NCBI GenBank assembly: GCA_963805505.1
Contig: CAWDUP010000002.1
Location: 744,001 to 808,000, forward strand
Length of the DNA: 64,000 nucleotides
Source: JANPBY01 sp963805505
Lineage (GTDB): Bacteria > Actinomycetota > Actinomycetes > DATJPE01
Direction of reading: 5' to 3'
The translations under genes and the position numbers were made by a program. The notes beneath the pieces were generated by a model. It was not told the DNA's origin, ran no database searches, and was given only the letters and a program-made list of their open reading frames with translations. Shown here piece by piece: positions 23,217-30,803 of this stretch (position 1 is the first letter of the stretch; each line of letters begins with the position of its first letter).

Positions 23217-25112
23217 ATGGGGCGTTTCCAGCGTGTACGAGCACCAGAGCTGGTGGGTCGTGGTGGCTGGCTGAACACCGGGGGGCGGGAACTGACCCTG
23301 GCCGACCTCCGGGGCAAGATCGTGCTCCTCGACTTCTGGACCTTCTGCTGCATCAACTGTTTGCACGTACTGGACGAGCTGCGGGAGGTGGAGGCCGACT
23401 ACGCCGACTGCCTCGTGACGGTCGGCGTGCACTCTCCCAAGTTCGTCCACGAGGCCGACCACGCTGCCGTGGTGGCGGCCGTCGACCGCTACGGAGTGCA
23501 CCACCCGGTGCTGGACGACCCGGATCTGGTGACCTGGGGGGCCTATGCCGTCCGAGCGTGGCCGACGCTGGTGGTCGTCGATCCGGAGGGCTACGTCGTC
23601 GCGCAGATGTCGGGGGAAGGCCATGCCCATGGACTTCGTTCCCTGCTCGACGAGCTCATCGCCGAGCATGAGGCGAAGGGGACGTTGCACCGCGGTGCTG
23701 GCCCGTACGTCGCCCCCCAGCCGAGGTCGTCGACCCTGCGATTCCCGGCCAAGGCCGTACGGCTGCCCGGCGGGACGTTCCTCGTGGCCGATGCCGGACA
23801 CCACCAGCTGGTCGAGCTGGCCGCCGATCTGGAGACTGAAGTCCGTCGGATCGGCACCGGGCATCCGGCCCACGTCGACGGAGGTGAGAGTGCCGCATCG
23901 TTCAACGAGCCCAACGGTTTGTGCCTGCTGCCACCCGAGGTGTCTGCGTGGTGTGGCTACGACGTCATCGTTGCCGACACCGTCAACCACGCGCTGCGCG
24001 GGGTACGCCTGAGCGATGGCGAGGTCACTACCGTGGCGGGGAACGGCCGGCAGTGGATGCACGGCGACCCGCAGCCGATGAGCTCCGATCCAGCGGTTGC
24101 CATGTCCTCGCCCTGGGATGTCGCGTGGCTTCCGGGATGGGACGAGGTGGCGGTCGCCATGGCCGGAGTCCACCAGATCTGGTCCTTCGACCCGGTGACC
24201 CCGTCCCTCACGGTCCGGGCCGGCACGACCAACGAGGGCTTGCGCGACGGCGCCCCAGAGGACGCATGGCTCGCGCAACCTTCGGGTCTGGCCGTAGAAG
24301 ACGGTCCGGAGGGGGCTCGGCTGTGGTTCGTCGACTCCGAGACGTCGTCCCTGCGCCAGCTCGCGCACGGTGCGGTGACCACGACAGTGGGAACGGGGCT
24401 CTTCGACTTCGGGCACGTGGACGGGCCCGCGCACAGTGCACTCCTGCAGCACCCGCTCGGCGTCACTGTCCTCCCCGATCAAAGTGTCGTGGTGAGCGAC
24501 ACCTACAACGGAGCTCTGCGCCGCCTCGACCCTCGCACGGCAGAAGTCACGACGCTCGCCACCGGGCTGCTCGAGCCCTCGGGTGCGGTGGTCGACGGCG
24601 ACACCCTCGTGGTCGTCGAGTCAGCGGCACACCGGTTGGTGCGGGTACGGCTGCCCGAGCATGCCCTCGCCGTCGACCCGGAGGCCCACCAAACCCGCCG
24701 TCAGTCGATGGAGGTGAGCCCGGAGGGCTTCACGCTGAGGGTCGTCTTCGAGCCGCCGTCCGGGCAGAAGCTCGACGAGCGCTACGGTCCGTCGACCCGA
24801 CTGCTGGTTACGGCATCGCCTCCGGAGCTCCTGGTGTCGGGCGAGGGTAGCGGTAGCGAGCTGACCCGGCACGTCGAGCTGGCGGCAGGGGTACCCAGCG
24901 GCGTTCTGCACGTCGCCGCCTTCGCGGCCTCCTGCGACGACGGCGAACTCGTCGAGTTCCCGGCTTGTCATGTGCACCAACAGGACTGGGGTGTCCCGCT
25001 GCGGCTCAGCCCGGCCGGTTCGACAGAGCTCACCCTCCACTTGCGCGGCCGAAGCGAGAGCGAGGCCGCTTCGAGTGAAGGTTCTAGTGAGAGTGAGGAA
25101 CTCCCCGCCTAG
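23217..25112 (+). CDS. Thioredoxin-fold NHL-repeat protein (NHLRC2-like)
   Basis: 631 residues. N-terminal thioredoxin-like domain (about 20-160) with the redox pair in FWTFCCINCLHVLDEL and a WPTLVVVDPEG strand. Then a six-bladed NHL propeller (about 190-490), with blades such as FLVADAGHHQLVEL, VIVADTVNHALRGV, LWFVDSETSSLRQL and VVVSDTYNGALRRL. The C-terminal beta domain ends in an acidic Ser/Glu-rich tail. Cytosolic; the family is widespread but its biochemical role is not settled. ATG at 23217 is chosen because the duplicated leader and all homology begin there. Confidence 0.85.
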   Translation: MGRFQRVRAPELVGRGGWLNTGGRELTLADLRGKIVLLDFWTFCCINCLHVLDELREVEADYADCLVTVGVHSPKFVHEADHAAVVAAVDRYGVHHPVLDDPDLVTWGAYAVRAWPTLVVVDPEGYVVAQMSGEGHAHGLRSLLDELIAEHEAKGTLHRGAGPYVAPQPRSSTLRFPAKAVRLPGGTFLVADAGHHQLVELAADLETEVRRIGTGHPAHVDGGESAASFNEPNGLCLLPPEVSAWCGYDVIVADTVNHALRGVRLSDGEVTTVAGNGRQWMHGDPQPMSSDPAVAMSSPWDVAWLPGWDEVAVAMAGVHQIWSFDPVTPSLTVRAGTTNEGLRDGAPEDAWLAQPSGLAVEDGPEGARLWFVDSETSSLRQLAHGAVTTTVGTGLFDFGHVDGPAHSALLQHPLGVTVLPDQSVVVSDTYNGALRRLDPRTAEVTTLATGLLEPSGAVVDGDTLVVVESAAHRLVRVRLPEHALAVDPEAHQTRRQSMEVSPEGFTLRVVFEPPSGQKLDERYGPSTRLLVTASPPELLVSGEGSGSELTRHVELAAGVPSGVLHVAAFAASCDDGELVEFPACHVHQQDWGVPLRLSPAGSTELTLHLRGRSESEAASSEGSSESEELPA

Positions 25113-25139
25113 GCAGGAAAGGGGATCGCGGTCTGGTGC

Positions 25140-26513
25140 TCAGCCGATCCAGACGGTCTTGAGGTTGCAGAACTCGCGGATGCCGTGAGCGGAGAGCTCT
25201 CGGCCGTAGCCGGAGCGCTTGGTGCCGCCGAACGGCAGCTCGTTGAATGAGGTGGTCATCCCGTTGATGAACACCGCGCCGGCGTCAAGGTCGTCGATGA
25301 ACGCCTGCTGCTCGTCGGCGTCGTTGGTCCAGGCGTTGGAGCCGAGGCCGAAGCTCGTGGCGTTGGCCAGCTCGACCGCCTCGTCGTAGGAGGAGACCCG
25401 GTAGAGGCCGGCGACCGGGCCGAAGACTTCCTCGGCATACATCCGCATGTCGGTCTTCAGCTCGGACACGACCGTCGCCGGATAGAACCAACCAGGACCA
25501 TCCGGCCGTACGCCTCCGCACAGCACCGTGGCGCCCTTGCTGCGCGCGTCCTCGACCAGCTCCTCGACGTCGGTGCGCCCGCCCTCGGTAGCCAGCGGCC
25601 CCAGATCGGTCGCATCGTCGGTCGGATCACCCATCGCCAGGGTCGCCATCCGGGTCACGAAGGCATCGGCGAACTCGTCGTAGACGTCGGTGTGCACGAT
25701 GAACCGCTTGGCCGCGATGCAGGACTGCCCGTTGTTCTGGCAGCGCGCCGTCACCGCAATCTCGGCGGCCCGCTCGAGGTCGGCCGACGGCATGACGACA
25801 TAGGCGTCGGCGCCGCCGAGCTCGAGGACCGTCTTCTTGATCTCGTCACCGCAGATCGCCGCGACCGACTGGCCGGCGGGCTCCGATCCGGTGAGCGTGG
25901 CGGCGCGCACGCGCGGGTCGCGAAGAACCGCCTCAACCTCGCGCGAGCCGATCAGCAACGTCGTGAACGCACCCTCGGGAAAGCCGGCGCGGCCGAACAG
26001 GTCTTCGAGGTAGAGCGCACACTGCGGCACGTTGGACGCATGCTTGAGCAGACCCACGTTGCCTGCCATGAGCGCCGGCGCAGCGAAACGCACGACCTGC
26101 CAGAGCGGGAAGTTCCACGGCATGACGGCCAGCACGATGCCGAGAGGCGCGTAGCGGCCGTACGCCTGCTTGGCGCCGACCTTGTCCGGCGCCACCGGCT
26201 CGTCAGCCAGGAACGTCTCGGCATGCTCTGCGTAGAAGCGCATCCCCTTGGCGCACTTGCTCGCCTCCGCCCTCGCAGACTTGAGCGTCTTGCCCATCTC
26301 CAAGGTCATGATCGCCGCGATCTGCTCGTTGTCCTCGTCGAGCAGGTCTGCGGCTCGGTTCATCAGGGCTGCGCGCTCAGCGAACGACGTACTGCGCCAC
26401 GAGGCGAAGGTCGCATGGGCGCGGGCGATCGCCGCATCAACCTGCTCGGGCGTGTGCGCCTCGAAGGTCTGGACGGTCTCACCGGTGGCGGGGTTCTGGG
26501 TTGCGATGGCCAT
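25140..26513 (-). CDS. gabD1: NADP-dependent succinate-semialdehyde dehydrogenase
   Basis: 457-residue aldehyde dehydrogenase, the length of mycobacterial GabD1, with the same N-terminal ATQNPATGETV and C-terminal YGRELSAHGIREFCN. Catalytic Glu in LELGGADAY and catalytic Cys in NNGQSCIAAKRF. VMPWNFPLWQVVRF and TGSEPAGQSV are the cofactor-binding motifs. Oxidises succinate semialdehyde to succinate, closing GABA breakdown. Start at 26513 (MAIATQ) by family comparison. Two aminotransferases that could feed it lie within 6 kb, but they are not in its operon. fadE5 is upstream on the same strand. Confidence 0.9.
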   Translation of the reverse strand: MAIATQNPATGETVQTFEAHTPEQVDAAIARAHATFASWRSTSFAERAALMNRAADLLDEDNEQIAAIMTLEMGKTLKSARAEASKCAKGMRFYAEHAETFLADEPVAPDKVGAKQAYGRYAPLGIVLAVMPWNFPLWQVVRFAAPALMAGNVGLLKHASNVPQCALYLEDLFGRAGFPEGAFTTLLIGSREVEAVLRDPRVRAATLTGSEPAGQSVAAICGDEIKKTVLELGGADAYVVMPSADLERAAEIAVTARCQNNGQSCIAAKRFIVHTDVYDEFADAFVTRMATLAMGDPTDDATDLGPLATEGGRTDVEELVEDARSKGATVLCGGVRPDGPGWFYPATVVSELKTDMRMYAEEVFGPVAGLYRVSSYDEAVELANATSFGLGSNAWTNDADEQQAFIDDLDAGAVFINGMTTSFNELPFGGTKRSGYGRELSAHGIREFCNLKTVWIG

Positions 26514-26607
26514 GGCTTCATCTTGCCCCAGCCTGGCCCGTCGCGCCGCACCGCGGTGGAGTGCCTCGGTCAGCGCACCTGCCCCCGCGTCCAACGGGGT
26601 GGGCGCG

Positions 26608-28452
26608 CTAGAAGGCGGCCTCGGGGACGTCCATGAGCGAGTTGTCGGTTGATTCGGCGATGGCCCGCTGGACGGCGAGCTGAGGCAGCACCTGCGCGGT
26701 GAAGAAGCGCGCTGCGGCGACCTTGCCGGTGTAGAACGCCTCGTCCTTGGCCGACGGCGACTTCTCCAGCGCGGCCAGCGCGACCTCGGCCTGCCTGAGC
26801 AGCAGCCACCCGCAGACCAGGTCGCCGAGCGCGAAGAGCAGGCGCGAGGTGTTCTGACCCACCTTGTAGACGTTGCTGACCTCGTCGGCCGCCGACGTCA
26901 GCTGGCCGACCATGGCGCCGACCATTCCCTGCACGTCCTCGAGCCCCTTGCCCAGCAGCTCCCGCTCGTGGGCGAGCGCGCCGTTGCCTGCCTCGCCCTT
27001 GGCGAACTCCTGGACGTCGGTGAGCAGCCGGGTCAGCGCCTGTCCCTTGTCGCGGACGATCTTGCGGAAGAACAGGTCCATGCCCTGGATGGCGGTGGTG
27101 CCTTCGTAGAGCGTGTCGATCTTGGAGTCGCGGACGTACTGCTCGAGCGGGTAGTCCTGGAGGTAACCGCTGCCGCCGAAGACCTGCAGCGCCTCCTGCC
27201 CGATGAGGGAGTAGGACTTCTCCGAGCCGTACCCCTTGACGATCGGCAGCAGCAGGTCGTTGAGGTGCTCGTCCAAGGAGTAGTCCTCGCCCGCGGCCGT
27301 CTTGACCGCCACGTCGTCCTGGATCGACGCGGTGTAGAGCATCAGCGCGCGCATCCCCTCGACGTAGGACTTCTGCGTCATCAGGGAGCGACGGACGTCG
27401 GGGTGATGGGTGATGGTCACCCGCGGCGCGGTCTTGTCGGTCATCTGGGTCAGGTCCGCGCCCTGCACCCGGGTCTTGGCGTAGTCCAAGGCATTGAGGT
27501 AGGCCGTCGACAGCGCGGCGATCGCCTTGGTGCCGACCATCATCCGGGCGAACTCGATGACCTTGAACATCTGCGCGATGCCGTCGTGCACCTCGCCGAC
27601 CAACCAGCCCACCGCGGGTACGTCTCCGCCGAACGTCAGCTCGCACGTCGTGGAGACTCGCAAGCCCATCTTGTGCTCGACGTTCGTGGCGAACACCCCG
27701 TTGCGCTCGCCGAGCTCACCGGTGGCCCAGTCCACATGCACCTTGGGAACGATGAACAACGAGAGCCCTTTGGTGCCAGGGCCTCCGGCCCCCTCGACTC
27801 CCTCGGGCCGCGCGAGCACGAGGTGGATGATGTTGTCCTCGAGATCGTGCTCGGCGCTGGTGATGAAGCGCTTGACGCCCTCGATGTGCCAGCTGCCGTC
27901 GGCCTGCGGGACGGCCTTGGTGCGACCGGCACCGACGTCGGAGCCGGCGTCCGGCTCGGTCAGGACCATCGTGGCGCCCCAGTACTTGGTGGCCCACATC
28001 GTGGCCCACTGCTTCTGCTCGTCGGTGCCCAAGTGCCACAGCACGTGGGAGAACGCGGGTCCGGAGGAGTACAGGTGCACGCCGGGGTTGGCCCCGAGGA
28101 TCATCTCGGCGATGGCCCAGCGCATCGAGGACGGGATTGGAGTGCCGCCGGCATCGATCGGAGCGTCGAGGCTGGTCCAGCCGCCAGCCTTGTAGGCCTC
28201 GTAGGACTTCCGGAAGTCCTCGGGCATGGTGACGGTGTGCTCGACCGGGTCGTAGACGGGTGGGGTGCGGTCGGAGGACAGGAAACTGTCAGCGAGCTCG
28301 TGCGTCGCCAGCCGCTCGACCTCGGCAAGCATCGAGCGCGCGGTGTCGAGATCGACCTCCGCGTACGGCCCCGAGCCCAGGACGTCTTGGCGGCCAAGGA
28401 CCTCGAACAGGTTGAACTCGATGTCGCGCAGGTTCGCCTTGTAGTGGCCCAT
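26608..28452 (-). CDS. fadE5: Acyl-CoA dehydrogenase, FadE5 type
   Basis: 614-residue flavoenzyme catalysing the first step of beta-oxidation. The N-terminus GHYKANLRDIEFNLFEVLGR is the hallmark of the FadE5 group, which is longer than ordinary acyl-CoA dehydrogenases. TEPDAGSDVGAGRT is the FAD/substrate motif, LYEGTTAIQGMDL carries the catalytic Glu, and QVFGGSGYLQDYPLEQYVRD follows. Start at 28452 with AAGGGA about 10-11 bases upstream. A promoter with a palindromic site in its spacer lies upstream. Electrons would pass to ETF and then to a membrane dehydrogenase such as the EtfD-like protein at 51.2-53.3 kb. Confidence 0.92.
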   Translation of the reverse strand: MGHYKANLRDIEFNLFEVLGRQDVLGSGPYAEVDLDTARSMLAEVERLATHELADSFLSSDRTPPVYDPVEHTVTMPEDFRKSYEAYKAGGWTSLDAPIDAGGTPIPSSMRWAIAEMILGANPGVHLYSSGPAFSHVLWHLGTDEQKQWATMWATKYWGATMVLTEPDAGSDVGAGRTKAVPQADGSWHIEGVKRFITSAEHDLEDNIIHLVLARPEGVEGAGGPGTKGLSLFIVPKVHVDWATGELGERNGVFATNVEHKMGLRVSTTCELTFGGDVPAVGWLVGEVHDGIAQMFKVIEFARMMVGTKAIAALSTAYLNALDYAKTRVQGADLTQMTDKTAPRVTITHHPDVRRSLMTQKSYVEGMRALMLYTASIQDDVAVKTAAGEDYSLDEHLNDLLLPIVKGYGSEKSYSLIGQEALQVFGGSGYLQDYPLEQYVRDSKIDTLYEGTTAIQGMDLFFRKIVRDKGQALTRLLTDVQEFAKGEAGNGALAHERELLGKGLEDVQGMVGAMVGQLTSAADEVSNVYKVGQNTSRLLFALGDLVCGWLLLRQAEVALAALEKSPSAKDEAFYTGKVAAARFFTAQVLPQLAVQRAIAESTDNSLMDVPEAAF

Positions 28453-28511
28453 CGGGAAGCAGTCCCTTCGCCGGACGGCCGGATCAGCAGCCGTACCCGT
28501 CAGTAACATCC

Positions 28512-28540
28512 ATCATGCTACTCGCCAGTAACTTCCGCAA
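28512..28540 (-). promoter_or_regulatory. fadE5 promoter with palindromic operator in the spacer
   Basis: Minus-strand -35 TTGCGG (28540-28535), 17-bp spacer, -10 CATGAT (28517-28512). The spacer contains TACT-GGCG-AGTA, an inverted repeat (28519-28530), and a further CAGTAAC half-site lies at 28501-28507. Such placement fits repression by a TetR-like fatty-acid regulator. The regulator is not in the window. Confidence 0.55.
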
Positions 28541-28848
28541 CCACAGAGGCTGGACCGAGGGGCAAGGGTCGACCCCCGAGCTTGCCGCTCGCTGGGCGAG
28601 GGCTGCCGGTTCGGACTAGGGCCGGCACTCGGGGGTCGGGTGGCTGCCTGGATATCACCGCCGCTCTCGGCGAGGACATCGGCAGACGTCCAACTAGGAC
28701 AGCGGCTAGCGGGCAGCCACCTCACGCGTCCGATAAGAACTCATTGATCGGACCACCTCCTCTCGCATGTCCAGCCAATGTACGACGAGTTCGGGCGTTC
28801 GGCACAGCATTTTCGGATGGGCCGGTCGGTGCGGCCCTATGACTCGGC
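28541..28848. other. Intergenic region, no gene seen
   Basis: 308 bp between the fadE5 promoter and the end of the next aminotransferase. No frame with a ribosome site or family resemblance on either strand. Some short AT-richer stretches near 28730-28810 stand out from the GC background. Confidence 0.5.
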
Positions 28849-30276
28849 TCAGCCACGCAGGGCCGAGGCGAGGTCACGGAACTCCTCGACGAGAACCCCC
28901 ATGTCGTCGGCGGTGTGAGCCAGCGACACCAGCCACTGCTCGTCGAGGCCAGGAGGCGTGAGCACGCCGCGGTTGAGGCCCCAGAGCCAGGACAGCTCCG
29001 CCACCCCGAAATCGGTGCGCTTGTAGTCGCGATAGTTGCGCACGGGCGTTGCCGCCCAGGTCACCGCGCCCTTCACCCCGAAGCCGACGGTGTGCGCCGG
29101 CAGCTCGTGATCGGCGATGATCGCGTTCATCTGCTCGAGCGCATCGACGTTGAGCTTCTCGGCAGCCGCGAGGGCCGACTCCGTGGCGATCTCGTCGACG
29201 GCGACCGCCGCGGCCATGACCAACGGATTGCCGTTGTAGGTGCCGAAGTGCGGCATTCGGTGATCGGTCACGCACGCCATGACCTCGGCGCGACCACCAA
29301 AGGCCGCGAGCGGGAGCCCGCCGCCGATGCTCTTGGCGAGAGAGACGAGATCGGGCGTGACACCGAGTCGCTGGGACGCTCCCTGGGGGCCGGCCGTGAG
29401 TCCTGTCTTGACCTCATCGAAGACCAGCAGCACGTCGTTGTCGTCGCACAGCGCACGAACCCGTGCGAGGTAGCCCTCGTCCGGCAAGACGATTCCGATG
29501 TTCTCCAGCACCGGCTCCATGAAGACGCACGCCACCTCTGCTGCATGCTCATCCAGGATCTGCGTGAGGCGATCGAGGTCGTTGTACGGAACGACGTAGA
29601 CAGTTCCGGCTTCGACGTCGAACGGCGTCACCGGGATCGGAGCCTCCTCGGGTCCGGCATCCGCGACATCCGGCTTCACCGACACCTGCAAGGCGTCGTA
29701 TCCGCCGTGGTAGCCGCCCTCGATCTTGATGATCGCCTTGCGTCCGGTGTAGGCACGCGCGGTGCGTAGCGCGTACATCGTGGCCTCGGTCCCCGAGTTG
29801 GTGAACCGCAGCTGGTCAAGGGCGAAGCGACGCTGGAAGCGCTCCGCTGCGTCGGTCGCGGATGGCGACGGCGTCACGAACAGGGTGCCGACGTCGAGCA
29901 CCTTCTTGACCGCGTCGACGACCACCGGGTTGAGGTGACCGGCCAGCATCGCGCCGAACCCCATCGAGAGATCGAGGACGCGACGCCCGTCGACGTCGGT
30001 GAGCCAGGCGCCCCGACCGCTGACGATGGCGATGGGGTAGGGGTCCCAGTGCTGGAACGACGAGGTCACACCCAGGGGGAGCGACCCGAGCGCGCGCTCA
30101 TGGTGACCCCCAGATCCTGGGGTCGCCGTGGCGAACCGCTCCCACTCGGCTGCAAGAAGGTCCTTGACCCGATCCTGGTTCAGCGGCTTCGACGCGCTCG
30201 GGACGACGCGATAGGTCGCCGGATCGTGGGCCGGCGCCGTCCCCACTGTCGAAGTCTCCGTCAGGTGCTCGGTCAC
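28849..30276 (-). CDS. Class III aminotransferase, GSA-aminomutase-like (B)
   Basis: 475-residue PLP enzyme: MGFGAMLAGHLNP, NSGTEATMYALRTARAYTGR, KIEGGYHGGYDALQ, LLVFDEVKTGL (PLP Asp), and Schiff-base Lys in LVSLAKSIGGGLPLAAFGG. An extra 30-residue N-terminal Thr/Ala-rich segment precedes the family core. GTG at 30276 follows GAGGAGG 6-7 bases upstream. Upstream on the same strand are a terminator-like hairpin and an 11-codon ORF. Divergent from aminotransferase C. Natural substrate unknown; the family includes GSA aminomutase and beta-amino-acid transaminases. Confidence 0.87.
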   Translation of the reverse strand: MTEHLTETSTVGTAPAHDPATYRVVPSASKPLNQDRVKDLLAAEWERFATATPGSGGHHERALGSLPLGVTSSFQHWDPYPIAIVSGRGAWLTDVDGRRVLDLSMGFGAMLAGHLNPVVVDAVKKVLDVGTLFVTPSPSATDAAERFQRRFALDQLRFTNSGTEATMYALRTARAYTGRKAIIKIEGGYHGGYDALQVSVKPDVADAGPEEAPIPVTPFDVEAGTVYVVPYNDLDRLTQILDEHAAEVACVFMEPVLENIGIVLPDEGYLARVRALCDDNDVLLVFDEVKTGLTAGPQGASQRLGVTPDLVSLAKSIGGGLPLAAFGGRAEVMACVTDHRMPHFGTYNGNPLVMAAAVAVDEIATESALAAAEKLNVDALEQMNAIIADHELPAHTVGFGVKGAVTWAATPVRNYRDYKRTDFGVAELSWLWGLNRGVLTPPGLDEQWLVSLAHTADDMGVLVEEFRDLASALRG

Positions 30277-30353
30277 GTCGCCCTCCTCGGTTCACCGGTT
30301 GATCCCGTCTGGTGATCGTAGGGGGGCGGCGAGGGCCGCGACGAGCGAACATG

Positions 30354-30390
30354 GAACGCCCCCCGACCGAGGTGGGTCGAGGGGCGCTGA
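30354..30390 (-). terminator. Strong hairpin between the 11-codon ORF and aminotransferase B
   Basis: On the minus strand, GCGCCCCTCGACC pairs with GGTCGGGGGGCG around a short CACCTC loop, with a weak T-containing tail. A second hairpin (GCGAGC-AACA-GCTCGC) lies at about 30392-30407 just before it. The pair could end a small transcript or act as an attenuator for the aminotransferase 80 bp downstream. Confidence 0.6.
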
Positions 30391-30434
30391 TGCGAGCTGT
30401 TGCTCGCGTGGTCCGGTAGGCCAGTCGCTGTGGA

Positions 30435-30470
30435 CTAGTCGTTCCAGGGACCGTAGTCGTCCTCGTACAT
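30435..30470 (-). CDS. 11-codon ORF (MYEDDYGPWND) with strong ribosome binding site
   Basis: ATG at 30470, TAG at 30437-30435. AAAGGAGAACCTC places a near-perfect Shine-Dalgarno 6-7 bases before the ATG, better than most genes in the window. The product is acidic and aromatic: Tyr2, Glu3, Asp4, Asp5, Tyr6, Trp9, Asp11, without Cys, Ser or Thr. A double hairpin follows within 80 bp, then aminotransferase B on the same strand. It could be a regulatory leader peptide (attenuation) or a very short precursor peptide. I do not recognise it and cannot assign a function. Confidence 0.5.
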   Translation of the reverse strand: MYEDDYGPWND

Positions 30471-30485
30471 GAGGTTCTCCTTTCG

Positions 30486-30803
30486 TGCGCGGCCACCGGC
30501 GACGTCTGAGACGTCAGCGAACGGCAACCACGTGATGCATCGGTGCTTTCGGGGGCCAGGTTGATGGCCTGGGACTCGAAACCGGTGCGGCGGTTAGGCC
30601 CGGGTAGGGCCGGATTCACGCGCTCCGGGCAACCTCTTTGGTGGGTTGCTGCCCAACAGCCTACCGGACATCGCCGACGGGTGCGGCGGCACGTGCTTGT
30701 GCCCCGAACCTGAATGGTTGTTCAATCGATGCTTGGGGCCGTTCGGCCCCAGCAAGGCGCACCTGCTCGCAAGCCCGCCATCAGCGTCAGGAAGGGGACC
30801 GTC
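30486..30803. other. Divergent regulatory region with several inverted repeats
   Basis: No larger gene seen. Structures: GACGTC-TGA-GACGTC (30500-30514); GGGCAACC paired with GGTTGC-TG-CCC near 30627-30655; TGAATGGTTGTTCA (30711-30724), an operator-like inverted repeat; and GGGGCCG-TT-CGGCCCC (30735-30750), a strong hairpin 53 bp before the start of aminotransferase C. Together these suggest heavy control of both divergent transcripts, by protein operators or folded leader RNA. Confidence 0.5.

Noticed and set aside
21105..23303. Insertion sequence or transposon flanked by the 106-bp direct repeats
   Set aside because: No transposase, no terminal inverted repeats, and the repeats are parts of a gene start, not target-site duplications.
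23130..24482. Long minus-strand continuation of the aminotransferase A frame (over 900 codons in total)
   Set aside because: It is antisense to the well-conserved thioredoxin-NHL gene and lacks family resemblance; the aminotransferase begins near 23111.
26968..28506. 512-codon plus-strand open frame
   Set aside because: Antisense of fadE5; no recognisable motif or ribosome site.
30560..30620. tRNA-like segment (GGGACTCGAAACC, a T-arm-like sequence on the minus strand)
   Set aside because: No matching acceptor, D or anticodon arms could be folded around it.
30627..30655. SAM-type riboswitch suggested by CGGGCAACC in the leader of aminotransferase C
   Set aside because: Only a short matching stretch is present; the remaining conserved core elements of known SAM riboswitches could not be found.
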